Shown piece after piece: positions 1-7,760 of a DNA stretch of 55,841 bases. Position 1 is the stretch's first letter; every line of letters begins with the position of its first letter. The stretch lies in the NCBI GenBank assembly GCA_017441385.1, contig JAFRXY010000062.1, positions 1-55,841 of the forward strand, written 5' to 3'. Source of the DNA: Clostridia bacterium (GTDB lineage: Bacteria; Bacillota; Clostridia; Oscillospirales; Acutalibacteraceae). The notes beneath the pieces are model-generated. The model was not told the DNA's origin. It saw nothing but the letters and a program-made list of their open reading frames with translations, and searched no databases. The translations under genes and the position numbers were made by a program.

Positions 1-57
1 AAAAATGCCCAATGTCATCTACGGTACAACCCTTGTGTTTTTTGCCCCCTAAAATGC

Positions 58-86
58 CGTGAAGCCCCTACTGTAGGGGCTTCACG
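58..86 (-). terminator. Hairpin at the 3' side of tmRNA
   Basis: A perfect 13-bp stem (CGTGAAGCCCCTA and its complement around a 3-nt loop) lies about 30 nt beyond the mature 3' end of the tmRNA. Read on the minus strand it is followed by GGCATTTTAGG, a weak U tract. It is best read as the tmRNA terminator. On the plus strand TCTTTTTTA follows about 10 nt later, so it may also stop an upstream plus-strand gene outside the window. Confidence 0.6.
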
Positions 87-115
87 GGGGTGGCATCTTT
101 TTTATGCAACCTTTC

Positions 116-466
116 TGGTGGAGGCGAGGAGAATCGAACTCCTGTCCAAAAACCGCTTACCATCGCTTTCTACGGGTGTATTCTGTCTATGACATTCCCC
201 CGGGAAGGAGCCGGCAGACAGGCTGAATCCCGAAGTATCCTCTGATGCGTGATGAATTACGAGGAGGCTCATCCATGCACGTTCACCGCTGATCGACGCC
301 CACATGCGGTCGCGGTACTCCGCAATAGGACGCGCCGCGTTTAATTACGCAGCGAGAGCAACTGTATTGTTGTCAGTTAATTTTAAGGTTTTCAGTTTTG
401 AAGTGAGCCTGAGATCACTACCCGCTTACGGTGACTCGCAATCCCTGTCGAAACCATTGCGCCCCC
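116..466 (-). ncRNA. ssrA: tmRNA (transfer-messenger RNA)
   Basis: The 5' end reads GGGGGCGCAATGGTTTCGAC and the 3' end is a T-arm/acceptor ending in CCTCGCCTCCACCA, which together form the tRNA-like domain of tmRNA. It rescues stalled ribosomes with SmpB and tags the nascent chain for proteolysis. The tag frame lies at 374-345 on the minus strand and reads DNNTVALAA followed by TAA; with the charged alanine the tag would be A-DNNTVALAA. The resume codon appears to be GAC, preceded by TAACT, comparable to the TAGTC before the E. coli resume codon. The CCA is encoded. The length of about 351 nt is normal. The resume position is inferred by analogy. Confidence 0.95.
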
Positions 467-508
467 GTGTATGACTCGCAGATTTTTCATTCTTCCTGTG
501 AGTATTAT

Positions 509-537
509 ATATTATCATAGCTTTCAGAAAATGTCAA
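509..537 (-). promoter_or_regulatory. tmRNA promoter
   Basis: On the minus strand there is TTGACA (537-532), a 17-nt spacer and TAATAT (514-509). Transcription would begin about 35 nt upstream of the mature tmRNA 5' end, leaving a leader for RNase P to remove. It diverges from the ABC exporter promoter at 590. Confidence 0.75.
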
Positions 538-589
538 TACATCATTTTGATAAATTTTCAGGCAGTTTTCAAAAACATTTATATTCATA

Positions 590-618
590 TTGACTTTATG
601 GTAAAATTGTACTACAAT
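590..618 (+). promoter_or_regulatory. Promoter of the ABC exporter pair
   Basis: TTGACT (590-595), a 17-nt spacer and TACAAT (613-618). An in-frame ATG at 617 overlaps the -10 box and cannot be in the transcript. This fixes the ATPase start at 656. Confidence 0.8.
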
Positions 619-655
619 GAAAATAACCAATCAACCAACAGAAAGGCGGCATACT

Positions 656-1396
656 ATGGGGACAGTTTTGTCTGTAAAAAATCTAAGGAAGGAATATCCA
701 AAATTCACACTGGAGAACATTTCCTTCGAGATCGAGGAAGGAATGATCATGGGGCTGATCGGACGGAACGGCGCGGGGAAAACCACCACCATCAAGTCCA
801 TTCTCAATCTCATTCACAATTCCGGAGGCGAAATCGAGTATTTCGGCAAGAATCTCGCCGAGCACGAGGCGGAGATCAAGCAACAGATCGGTTATGCCGG
901 CGGCGCGGTGGATTATTACAAGAAAAAGAAGATCAAACAAATCATCGCGGTCACCAAGACATTTTATTCCGGGTGGGATGATGACGAATATCGGAAATAC
1001 ATGGAACTTTTCGAGCTGGACGAGGACAAGTCCCCTTCCGAGTTGTCGGAAGGTATGAAAGTGAAACTCAATCTCACCATGGCGCTCTCTCACGGTGCCA
1101 GGCTGCTGATTCTCGATGAGCCTACCAGCGGCCTTGACCCGGTTTCCCGTGACGAGCTTCTGGAAATATTCAAGCTGCTGGCACAGAAGGGCGTTGCCAT
1201 TCTCTTTTCCACTCACATTACATCTGACCTTGACAAGTGTGCCGACAGCATTACCTACATCAAAAAGGGACAGCTTCAGTTCAGCGGCTCTATGTCCGAT
1301 TACATCAAGAAGTGCAAAGCCGAGGGAATAGGGGAAACGCTGGAAGAAATTATGATACACTTTGAAAAGGAGAATCTGCATGAAAAATTCGCGTAA
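656..1396 (+). CDS. ABC transporter ATP-binding protein (YtrB/BcrA-like exporter type)
   Basis: A cytoplasmic ATPase of 246 aa that would power the membrane protein encoded next. Visible motifs are Walker A (GRNGAGKTT, about residue 40), an ABC signature of the form LSEGMKVKL, Walker B LLILDEP and the switch histidine in FSTHI. The closest family look is the ABC-2 exporter group that includes YtrB and BcrA. The start at 656 follows the RBS GAAAGGCGG and lies 38 bp downstream of the promoter -10 box. The gene overlaps the permease gene by 17 bp, so the two are translationally coupled. The substrate cannot be read from the sequence; no GntR regulator, which often accompanies ytr-type operons, is visible beside it. 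Confidence 0.9.
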   Translation: MGTVLSVKNLRKEYPKFTLENISFEIEEGMIMGLIGRNGAGKTTTIKSILNLIHNSGGEIEYFGKNLAEHEAEIKQQIGYAGGAVDYYKKKKIKQIIAVTKTFYSGWDDDEYRKYMELFELDEDKSPSELSEGMKVKLNLTMALSHGARLLILDEPTSGLDPVSRDELLEIFKLLAQKGVAILFSTHITSDLDKCADSITYIKKGQLQFSGSMSDYIKKCKAEGIGETLEEIMIHFEKENLHEKFA

Positions 1397-2042
1397 ATTG
1401 CTCGGCAAGGAGATTAAACTCGCTGCTTCGCCGCTTGCATGGCTGTTTATTTCCTTTGCGCTGATGGCGTTCATTCCAGGATATCCTATATTGGTCGGCG
1501 CGTTCTTTATCTGCTTCGGCATCTTTCAGTGCTTTCAGAGCGGCCGGGAGAACAATGACATTCTCTACACGGTGCTGCTGCCCGTCAGCAAAACCGACGC
1601 TGTGAAGGCAAAATACCGCTTTGCCGTGATGATTCAGATGATTGCTTTCGGCATCACCTCTGTTATTACAATGCTCCGCATGACCCTCATGACAAAGGCA
1701 GCGCCATACGTCACCAATCCCATGATGAATGCCAATCAGGCATTTCTTGCCTACATTCTGCTTGTTTTCGCACTGTTCAACTGGCTGTTTATCTGCGGCT
1801 TCTTCAAGACGGCATACAAATTCGGCGCTCCTTTCGTTCGTTTTATTGTTTTCTCATTCCTATTGATTACCGTTGCTGAAGTACTCCACCACATTCCGGG
1901 ACTGGAATTCCTCAATGAGACTGACACCCTTTGCAACACGTCTATGTGGATGATTCTCGTGGCGGCATTCGTTATTTACGGAATCGTCACCGCAATTTCC
2001 TGCAAGGTGGCAATGAATCGGTTTGAGCGCGTCGATATGTAA
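1380..2042 (+). CDS. ABC-2 type permease
   Basis: A hydrophobic protein of 220 aa with about six predicted membrane segments, starting right after AAAAGGAG within the 3' end of the ATPase gene. Residues 13-50 form the first two segments; others lie near 80-100, 115-140, 150-170 and 185-210. Size and pairing match the small ABC2_membrane_5 class of export permeases. It presumably forms the membrane half of a homodimeric exporter with the ATPase. The terminator at 2058 ends the operon, so this is a self-contained two-gene unit. Confidence 0.8.
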   Translation: MKNSRKLLGKEIKLAASPLAWLFISFALMAFIPGYPILVGAFFICFGIFQCFQSGRENNDILYTVLLPVSKTDAVKAKYRFAVMIQMIAFGITSVITMLRMTLMTKAAPYVTNPMMNANQAFLAYILLVFALFNWLFICGFFKTAYKFGAPFVRFIVFSFLLITVAEVLHHIPGLEFLNETDTLCNTSMWMILVAAFVIYGIVTAISCKVAMNRFERVDM

Positions 2043-2057
2043 TTTTTTTATCTGAAA

Positions 2058-2104
2058 AAAATACCAACCGGATTCACTCATAATGAATTCAGTTGGTATT
2101 TTGT
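2058..2104. terminator. Bidirectional terminator between convergent genes
   Basis: AATACCAAC pairs with GTTGGTATT around a 23-nt interior that can also pair in part (TTCA/TGAA). A runs on the left and T runs on the right make it usable from both strands. It separates the ABC permease from the convergent cell-wall peptidase gene. Confidence 0.8.
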
Positions 2105-2121
2105 TTGTATGAGAAAGGTAC

Positions 2122-3675
2122 TTACGCAAGTGTAAATGTCGCTGTTTCGGAAGAAACGCTTTCGCCCTTGCCGTTGGTAATCTTGCAGTAAACCTGCATT
2201 TCATTCCATGTGCCGTTGACGGTGCCGGTTGTGGAAGCGGTGTTGTGACCTTCCCAGAGAACCCAGTCGGCATTGTCGGTTTTTTTGTAGTACCACTGAT
2301 AAGAAAGATCAAGGCCGGAAGCCTTCACGCTGAATGTCGCCTTGCTGCCTGAACTGGCCTTTGCGTTGGCAGGCTGTGCGGTCAAGGCGAGCTTCTGTTC
2401 AGCCCATACCGCATAGAGCGTTGTGTCTGTCTTTACGGTGATATTGGCGCCAGCTTTGTAATCCGCCTTGGTCGCTGTTTTGGACTTTGCCCAGCCGAGG
2501 AAATCATAACCGCTGCGTGCGGGCTGATTCTTTGTCAGAGCGGTCGCTTTGCCGGCCGTAACGCTCTGATTGGCAGGAGCATTGCTGCCGCCGTTGGCGT
2601 TGAATTTGACAGTGACTTTCTTGACGTTTTTCTTGGCAGCAACAGCCTTTTCAATGGCAGCCCATGTGACCTTGCCGATTTTTCCGTTAACCGTGATGTT
2701 CTTGCTTTTCTGGAATTTCTTGACTACGGCAGCTGTGCTGCTGTCATATTTTGCGTTGGTGCTGACGGAATAACCGAGATATTTCAGGCTTGTCTGCATG
2801 TAAAGCACGTCGTTGCCGCTGAGAACCTTCTTGCTCTTGGCGTAGGAAAGAGTTCTGCTGAAATTAACCTTAATTTTAGCGGGGTCAACGGTTGTGCCGG
2901 ACTTAGCCGATGAAGAGGTGGACGTAGAATTGCTGGAAGAACCGGAAGAAGCAACCTTACCGCCATAAAGCGATTCATAATATTTGTCAGTGGGCTGCAC
3001 AACATGGCAGATATAACGTCCTCTGCCGGAAGTCTGCGCCTTGTTCAGTTGACTCCATGTGGACTTTGTCACTCTTACCAGACCTCTGCCGTCCGCATTG
3101 CCTTCGATATAGGTAACCATTTCCTCATTGTAGCCGAGGATAACAAAGGAATGAGCCACTCTGCTGCTGTAGGAACCGTTCTTGTTGCCGGTGGTGCGGA
3201 CATAAGCGCCGACCTTAACGCCTGCCTTGACGAACTGCTTGTAGGAGAATGTCTTGCCGCCCTTGATGACCACCTTGGAATTCTTGAGTGAACCGGCTCT
3301 GCCGACCCATTCGTTGTAAAGGGTGTTGTAAACGGCATTGGCATAGATGTAGCACTGCCAGCCGTTGTTGGTGGCGCCCGTGGATTTAGCCTTAATATAA
3401 TAATGATTTCTGCCGGTCAGCTTGGAACAGCCGAGTGGGGCCTTGACCTGCTTGCTGAAACTGCTGCTGGAATAAAGACCGATATTGCCTTCAAAAACCT
3501 GTGTCAGCTTCGCGGCCAGCGCCGGTGAAGAGGTGTAGTCGTAAGCGTTCATCTTCTTGGCTTCCTTGACAACAGACGAAGCGTAGACCTGCGTGAATTC
3601 ATAATAAGGCACGATAAGCGCAACCGTCGCTAAGATAAGTATAAGTGCTGTAACTTTCTTTTTGAAACTATTCAT
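2122..3675 (-). CDS. Secreted CHAP/NlpC-like cell-wall peptidase with peptidoglycan-binding, InlB-type and Ig-like domains
   Basis: A 517-aa exported protein. Residues 1-32 are a signal peptide (KKK, hydrophobic core, then YASS). Residues about 40-235 look like a papain-fold cell-wall amidase or peptidase: a cysteine in GWQCYIYA (C108) and a histidine in RVAHSFVIL (H175) are placed like a CHAP/NlpC Cys-His pair. Residues about 275-340 form a PG_binding_1 domain (LQTSLKYLGY-like, then DSSTAAVVKKFQ). Residues about 345-425 form an InlB B-repeat (VKFNANGG, GYDFLGWA, TLYAVW). The last 85 residues are an Ig-like domain with YQWYYKK. The protein lacks an anchor and is probably retained by wall binding. 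The catalytic assignment rests on motif placement, not on an alignment. Promoter at 3825-3853. Confidence 0.75.
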   Translation of the reverse strand: MNSFKKKVTALILILATVALIVPYYEFTQVYASSVVKEAKKMNAYDYTSSPALAAKLTQVFEGNIGLYSSSSFSKQVKAPLGCSKLTGRNHYYIKAKSTGATNNGWQCYIYANAVYNTLYNEWVGRAGSLKNSKVVIKGGKTFSYKQFVKAGVKVGAYVRTTGNKNGSYSSRVAHSFVILGYNEEMVTYIEGNADGRGLVRVTKSTWSQLNKAQTSGRGRYICHVVQPTDKYYESLYGGKVASSGSSSNSTSTSSSAKSGTTVDPAKIKVNFSRTLSYAKSKKVLSGNDVLYMQTSLKYLGYSVSTNAKYDSSTAAVVKKFQKSKNITVNGKIGKVTWAAIEKAVAAKKNVKKVTVKFNANGGSNAPANQSVTAGKATALTKNQPARSGYDFLGWAKSKTATKADYKAGANITVKTDTTLYAVWAEQKLALTAQPANAKASSGSKATFSVKASGLDLSYQWYYKKTDNADWVLWEGHNTASTTGTVNGTWNEMQVYCKITNGKGESVSSETATFTLA

Positions 3676-3824
3676 CTTAAATTCCCTCTCTTCCTGTCCG
3701 TTTCACAACGGTACGAACAGTCTATAAAGTGTTTACTGATTTGTTTTCGATTGGTAACAGTCGGTTACATTTTTGCGGGCGTTTAGTTTCAGCCAAGTAA
3801 CAAAGGTTACAAAAGATTAACATC

Positions 3825-3853
3825 ATTATAACCTAAGACTTCCAAATAATCAA
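3825..3853 (-). promoter_or_regulatory. Promoter of the cell-wall peptidase gene
   Basis: On the minus strand TTGATT (3853-3848), a 17-nt spacer and TATAAT (3830-3825). It gives a 5' UTR of roughly 140 nt. Within that UTR the pentamer GTAAC and its complement GTTAC recur between about 3750 and 3810, a possible regulatory or structured element. Confidence 0.7.
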
Positions 3854-4282
3854 CCCTTTCGAGCTACTTTCGGGCCTTTGCACATTTTTCGTCCTTATTC
3901 AGAAGCGGTTTTGTATAATACTTTCAAATCAGAGCGACGTAATTTCACTAAAAAATAGATAATTTTTATTTTTTGTAACAATTACACTCTCAAAACCATT
4001 CTCCGGCAAACAAAAAATCCGATTATATAAGCAAATAATCGGATGATTGATATATAATAAAATATTATTCAGTATATTAAGACTATAATGATTATTCTAT
4101 TACGTAAAAACGGCAATACTGCTATATTTTATCGATAGGGATTTGACTTTTATTACAAAACATCAAGTGATTGATTGTCAGATGTCACAAACAACGCATC
4201 TATCCATATGTTGTATATTATATTGAAAAAGCCGGGGGAATTTCCGTCAGGCATCCGCGGAAGAAAATTTATATTATTTCCC
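3854..4282. other. AT-rich gene-free stretch with one hairpin
   Basis: No credible gene is seen between the peptidase promoter and the promoter of the binding-protein gene. The one clear structure is an inverted repeat ATCCGATTAT / ATAATCGGAT at 4017-4044. Its T-rich flank (TTTTTTG) is on the minus strand, so it resembles a terminator for minus-strand transcription, although no minus-strand gene lies upstream of it. Confidence 0.5.
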
Positions 4283-4311
4283 TTGAAGTAAGCCGCCAAC
4301 TGTATTACAAT
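4283..4311 (+). promoter_or_regulatory. Promoter of the peptide-binding lipoprotein gene
   Basis: TTGAAG (4283-4288), a 17-nt spacer and TACAAT (4306-4311), 45 bp before the ATG at 4356. Confidence 0.65.
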
Positions 4312-4355
4312 ATCATTCTAAAGGAATTTTGGGGTACATTATCCGGAGGAATCAT

Positions 4356-5996
4356 ATGAAAACAATGAATGTTATCATAAAAATCACAGCTCTGATGCTG
4401 TCATTTGCCATGCTGACTTCCTTGCTCGCTTCATGCAGCCGGGATGACGGCACGGACAAGGCAATCAGCTATTCGCTCACCGATGAGCCGAAAAATCTCG
4501 ATCCGCAGATGGCGTCGGACAACAATTCCCTTCTCGTCATACGAAATATCTTTGAAGGTCTTACCCGCTATGACCAGAACGGCAGCATCATTCCCGGCGT
4601 GGCGGAAAACTGGAGCGCCAATGCCGACTACACCGAGTATACGTTTAATCTGCGCAAAAACGCCGTATGGTCTGACGAGGAAATGTCTCCCGTTACCGCA
4701 CACGACTTTGTCTTCGCATGGCGAAGAGCGCTCGACCCCGCCACCAAATCAACCACATGCTCCGCACTTTTCCCGATCAAGAATGCCCGCGCCGTGAATG
4801 CCGGAGAGATGAAGCCGGAATCGCTGGGGGTGACCGTCATAGACGACTATACCCTCAAGGTTTCTATGGATTATTCCTATGCCGAATTCGTACTGCAAAC
4901 GCCTAACGCTGTTTTCATGCCCTGCAATGAAGCCTTCTTCCTTACCACCAAAGGGCATTACGGACTGGACGACGACTACATCATCAGCAACGGTCCGTTC
5001 GTGCTTGCAAAGCGCGGCTGGAACCATGACAACTACGTGCGCACCCTTCGCAATCCTAATTATGCCGGTTACAACAGCGTTGCTCCCCGCGTGCTCTATT
5101 TCGGAATCCGAAGCTCCGACACGGACTATTTCCAGCTGCTGGAAAATGAAACGGTGGAATCCGCCGTCATTGAAACAAAGAATATCAGCAAGCTGGAGGA
5201 AACCGATTACAAGTACACCACGGTCACCGATACCACGTGGGGATTCCTCTTCAATGTGGAAAAACCCGCGCTGGAACTTCCCGCCATCCGACGCTCCCTC
5301 ATGGCGTGTGTCACCGATGAAGCCTGCACTGACGACGAGGGCAACAGCCTGATTCCCTACGGATTTGAAACGGCGAATGACATTATTCCTCCTTCGACCC
5401 ACATCAACGGTCAGCTCTACCGGGAACTTGCGGGAGGCGGCTTCAAGGAAACATTCAGCACAGAAACCGCACGATCCAATATGAATAAGGCTCTGGCGTC
5501 GGTGGAACTCCGGAGAATGCCCAATATCACCCTGATCTGCCCCGACGACGAACAGATCATTGCGCTGATGCACAGAATCATGCGTTCGTGGCAGCTTCAT
5601 CTGTATGTCTACGTGAACATCGAACCGCTCGATATGAATACATTGCAATACCGCATTAATCTCGGTTCTTATCAGATTGCGTTCTATCCGATAGCACCGT
5701 CAAAGGATGATCCGCTTAATACGCTCAACCGCTTCACTTCGGATTATCAGTCCAATCCCGCTTTTATGAAGCACCCCGCTTATGACCGACTGGTGGAAAT
5801 GGCTTCCACCCGCAGCAACACGGAGGACGTGCTGGCGGCTATGGCGGCGGCGGAGAAATATCTGAACACATATGTGATTTTTTATCCTGTGTATTATGAA
5901 GTCACTTATTTTGTAATGCGTCCCACTGTATCGGGAATTTATTTCTCTCCGTTTGACGGAGCGGCGGATTTTGTCAACTGTAAGTTTATTGAATGA
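4356..5996 (+). CDS. Peptide ABC transporter substrate-binding lipoprotein (family 5, OppA-like)
   Basis: A 546-aa extracytoplasmic binding protein. It begins with a lipoprotein signal (hydrophobic core then LLASC, cysteine near residue 28), giving a diacylglyceryl-anchored protein. The mature part has the SBP_bac_5 pattern: SYSLTDEPKNLDPQ near the start, IFEGLTRYD, VAENW, YTFNLRKNAVWSD, and HDFVFAWRRALDP, all typical of OppA. The ATG at 4356 follows CCGGAGGA. No oppBCDF-type permease or ATPase gene is nearby, so it either serves a transporter encoded elsewhere or works as a sensor or scavenger. The next gene follows after 30 bp and may be co-transcribed. Confidence 0.9.
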   Translation: MKTMNVIIKITALMLSFAMLTSLLASCSRDDGTDKAISYSLTDEPKNLDPQMASDNNSLLVIRNIFEGLTRYDQNGSIIPGVAENWSANADYTEYTFNLRKNAVWSDEEMSPVTAHDFVFAWRRALDPATKSTTCSALFPIKNARAVNAGEMKPESLGVTVIDDYTLKVSMDYSYAEFVLQTPNAVFMPCNEAFFLTTKGHYGLDDDYIISNGPFVLAKRGWNHDNYVRTLRNPNYAGYNSVAPRVLYFGIRSSDTDYFQLLENETVESAVIETKNISKLEETDYKYTTVTDTTWGFLFNVEKPALELPAIRRSLMACVTDEACTDDEGNSLIPYGFETANDIIPPSTHINGQLYRELAGGGFKETFSTETARSNMNKALASVELRRMPNITLICPDDEQIIALMHRIMRSWQLHLYVYVNIEPLDMNTLQYRINLGSYQIAFYPIAPSKDDPLNTLNRFTSDYQSNPAFMKHPAYDRLVEMASTRSNTEDVLAAMAAAEKYLNTYVIFYPVYYEVTYFVMRPTVSGIYFSPFDGAADFVNCKFIE

Positions 5997-6026
5997 TCTC
6001 TGATAACGCCCACTGGAGGAATGATT

Positions 6027-6785
6027 ATGACTGACAGCTTCGTGGAAAAACTTCGCGAAAGACTTCTTTTTGAAGGCCTGTGTGATGTGGGTTTCAGCCG
6101 GATAGAGGATACCGTTCCGCCCGACCTTGCGCAGTACAATTACGCTGTAACGCTGGTCTACCGCCTGTCTGACGCGGTGGTGGACGAAATGGAATCTTCT
6201 CCCACCTATGCCTATTTCCAGCATTACAGGGCAGCCAACGCCCTAATGGACAGGTGCGCGCTGATCACCTGTGAAATGCTCAGGAGGGAAGGGGCCGCGG
6301 CTTATCCCATTGCCGCTTCCCAGAGCGTTCACGACAGGGGCGATAAATACACCGGCATCTATCAGCACAAATCGGCAGCCGTTGCCGCCGGTCTTGGCTG
6401 GATAGGGAAGAGCGCCCTGTTCGTTTCTCCCCGCCACGGCCCCCGGGTGCGGCTTGCGACGGTGCTGACCGACGCGGAGCTTCCGTGCGATGCCGGGCCG
6501 ATGGAATCGAGATGCGGCGAATGCACGCTCTGCGTGAAGGCATGTCCGTCAGGGGCGATTCTCGGCAGGAATTATGTCCGGGGCATGGCGAGGGAAGAAA
6601 TATTCGACGCGGAAAAATGCTCGCGCCACATGAAGCAAGCCTTCGGACATATCGGGCGGGGCGCGGTCTGCGGTCTTTGCATGAAGGCATGTCCGGTCGG
6701 AAGCGCAGGTTTTTTCAATGCGAAAATACCTCCGAAGGACGCCGACTACATGAATGAGAGGATTGGTGACAAAGATGAAGAGTAA
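6027..6785 (+). CDS. QueG-like double 4Fe-4S protein
   Basis: A 252-aa cytoplasmic iron-sulfur protein. The central segment (YTGIYQHKSAAVAAGLGWIG) matches the conserved core of epoxyqueuosine reductase-type proteins. It is followed by a ferredoxin-like motif CGECTLCVKACPSG and a second CGLCMKACPVG, with an extra Cys in EKCSRH. It is shorter than QueG proper (about 350-380 aa) and lacks the C-terminal HEAT region, so the reaction is uncertain: epoxyqueuosine reduction or another corrinoid or Fe-S reductive step. ATG 6027 is preferred over 6021 because it has 6 nt between GGAGGA and the start. The 3' end overlaps the next gene. Confidence 0.75.
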   Translation: MTDSFVEKLRERLLFEGLCDVGFSRIEDTVPPDLAQYNYAVTLVYRLSDAVVDEMESSPTYAYFQHYRAANALMDRCALITCEMLRREGAAAYPIAASQSVHDRGDKYTGIYQHKSAAVAAGLGWIGKSALFVSPRHGPRVRLATVLTDAELPCDAGPMESRCGECTLCVKACPSGAILGRNYVRGMAREEIFDAEKCSRHMKQAFGHIGRGAVCGLCMKACPVGSAGFFNAKIPPKDADYMNERIGDKDEE

Positions 6786-7629
6786 CAAAAAAAATGAAGA
6801 AACACCGGGTATGAGCGCTGAGCAGATACGGCGGATGAGAGAACAGGAGCGCATAGATTCGGTCTTGCCTCCACAGCCCGTTTCGAAAAAGACGCTGTAC
6901 GCCTGTGTGAATTACATGGTTGCCTTTGGCGTGGGAGCTGTAATTCTGATTGCGTTCTATTATGCGAGAAGGCTTGTCAGCTATCTTTCTTCTGAATTAA
7001 ACGCTTACCTCAGCGGGGTTGACAATTCCTCCGGATTCTTATCCGATATGGAAACGGGGCTGCTGCATCTGATTCTCTTTGCCTTGGTGGCATTCCTTTT
7101 CGGATTTGCGCTCGATATCAATTATGCGGGACATGGCAGACCGCGAGAAGTCTGGGGAAGGGACATCAGATTCATCCTTCCGGCGGCTTTCGGCAGCGGT
7201 ATCATTTATCTGTTGATCAATCATTTCATCAGCGGATCCTCTTTCCGCGCAGGCGGAAGTATTCTGTCGCAGTGCCTTTACTACTTCACCATGATCGTCA
7301 TCGTCCCGGCGGGGAATGTGCTGCTGTTTCTCGTTCTTCCCTCATCGGTGATACGTATGCTGCTTACGGCGGTTTCGGAAACGAAAGAAAAAGCGGAGCT
7401 GCCGCTTACTTTATCAAGCGCCGTGGTAATGGCCATTGCCATGCTTGGGATAACCCCCAACCATATCGAGAATTACGGTTTTTTGGTAGTGTGTTTCACC
7501 CTGATTCAGTGCGTTTGCTGTAGTCTGCTCTATCATCGCACCAATGTCATCAAGTATACAATACTGCTGTATTCCGGTGTGAGCGCGATGTATCTTGCTC
7601 TTGCGGCCTTCATGTATTTTATCAAATAA
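6775..7629 (+). CDS. Polytopic membrane protein of unknown function
   Basis: A 284-aa protein not recognised as a known family. The first 45 residues are charged and cytoplasmic (KSNKKN..., RRMREQERID). About six to seven membrane segments follow, near residues 50-70, 100-120, 130-150, 168-195, 215-235, 238-258 and 262-282. It overlaps the QueG-like gene by 11 bp, suggesting coupled translation. The start at 6775 is chosen for its charged initiating peptide; an in-frame ATG at 6754 would add seven residues. No catalytic motif was seen. Confidence 0.7.
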   Translation: MKSNKKNEETPGMSAEQIRRMREQERIDSVLPPQPVSKKTLYACVNYMVAFGVGAVILIAFYYARRLVSYLSSELNAYLSGVDNSSGFLSDMETGLLHLILFALVAFLFGFALDINYAGHGRPREVWGRDIRFILPAAFGSGIIYLLINHFISGSSFRAGGSILSQCLYYFTMIVIVPAGNVLLFLVLPSSVIRMLLTAVSETKEKAELPLTLSSAVVMAIAMLGITPNHIENYGFLVVCFTLIQCVCCSLLYHRTNVIKYTILLYSGVSAMYLALAAFMYFIK

Positions 7630-7668
7630 AGCGCACTGGAAAAGAACAATAGACACTTTTCCGGAATT

Positions 7669-7734
7669 ATTGTAAACAAATTGTAAACTGATCAATTTCA
7701 CAAAGGGAATCATCCCTTTTGATTCGTATATAAT
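7669..7734 (+). promoter_or_regulatory. Control region of the dgt-dnaG-sigma operon
   Basis: Three elements are visible. The octamer TTGTAAAC occurs twice in ATTGTAAAC repeats starting at 7669 and 7680, 11 bp apart, about one helical turn. A perfect palindrome AAAGGGA-ATCA-TCCCTTT lies at 7702-7719. A -10 box TATAAT is at 7729-7734. No good -35 hexamer sits 16-18 bp upstream of that -10; the palindrome occupies that position. The palindrome could be an operator or a weak terminator for the upstream gene. Confidence 0.5.
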
Positions 7735-7760
7735 AGAAGGGAAAGGGGGAGACCGGTCTT

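Noticed and set aside
683-1522. A 279-codon minus-strand open frame opposite the ABC ATPase
   Set aside because: It is antisense to a gene with intact ABC motifs and has no RBS or recognisable domain; a shadow frame.
3004-3291. Plus-strand frame opposite the cell-wall peptidase
   Set aside because: Shadow frame; no RBS and opposite a gene with signal peptide and recognisable domains.
4171-4359. Small plus-strand frame ahead of the binding-protein gene
   Set aside because: It spans the promoter at 4283-4311 and has no RBS or similarity.
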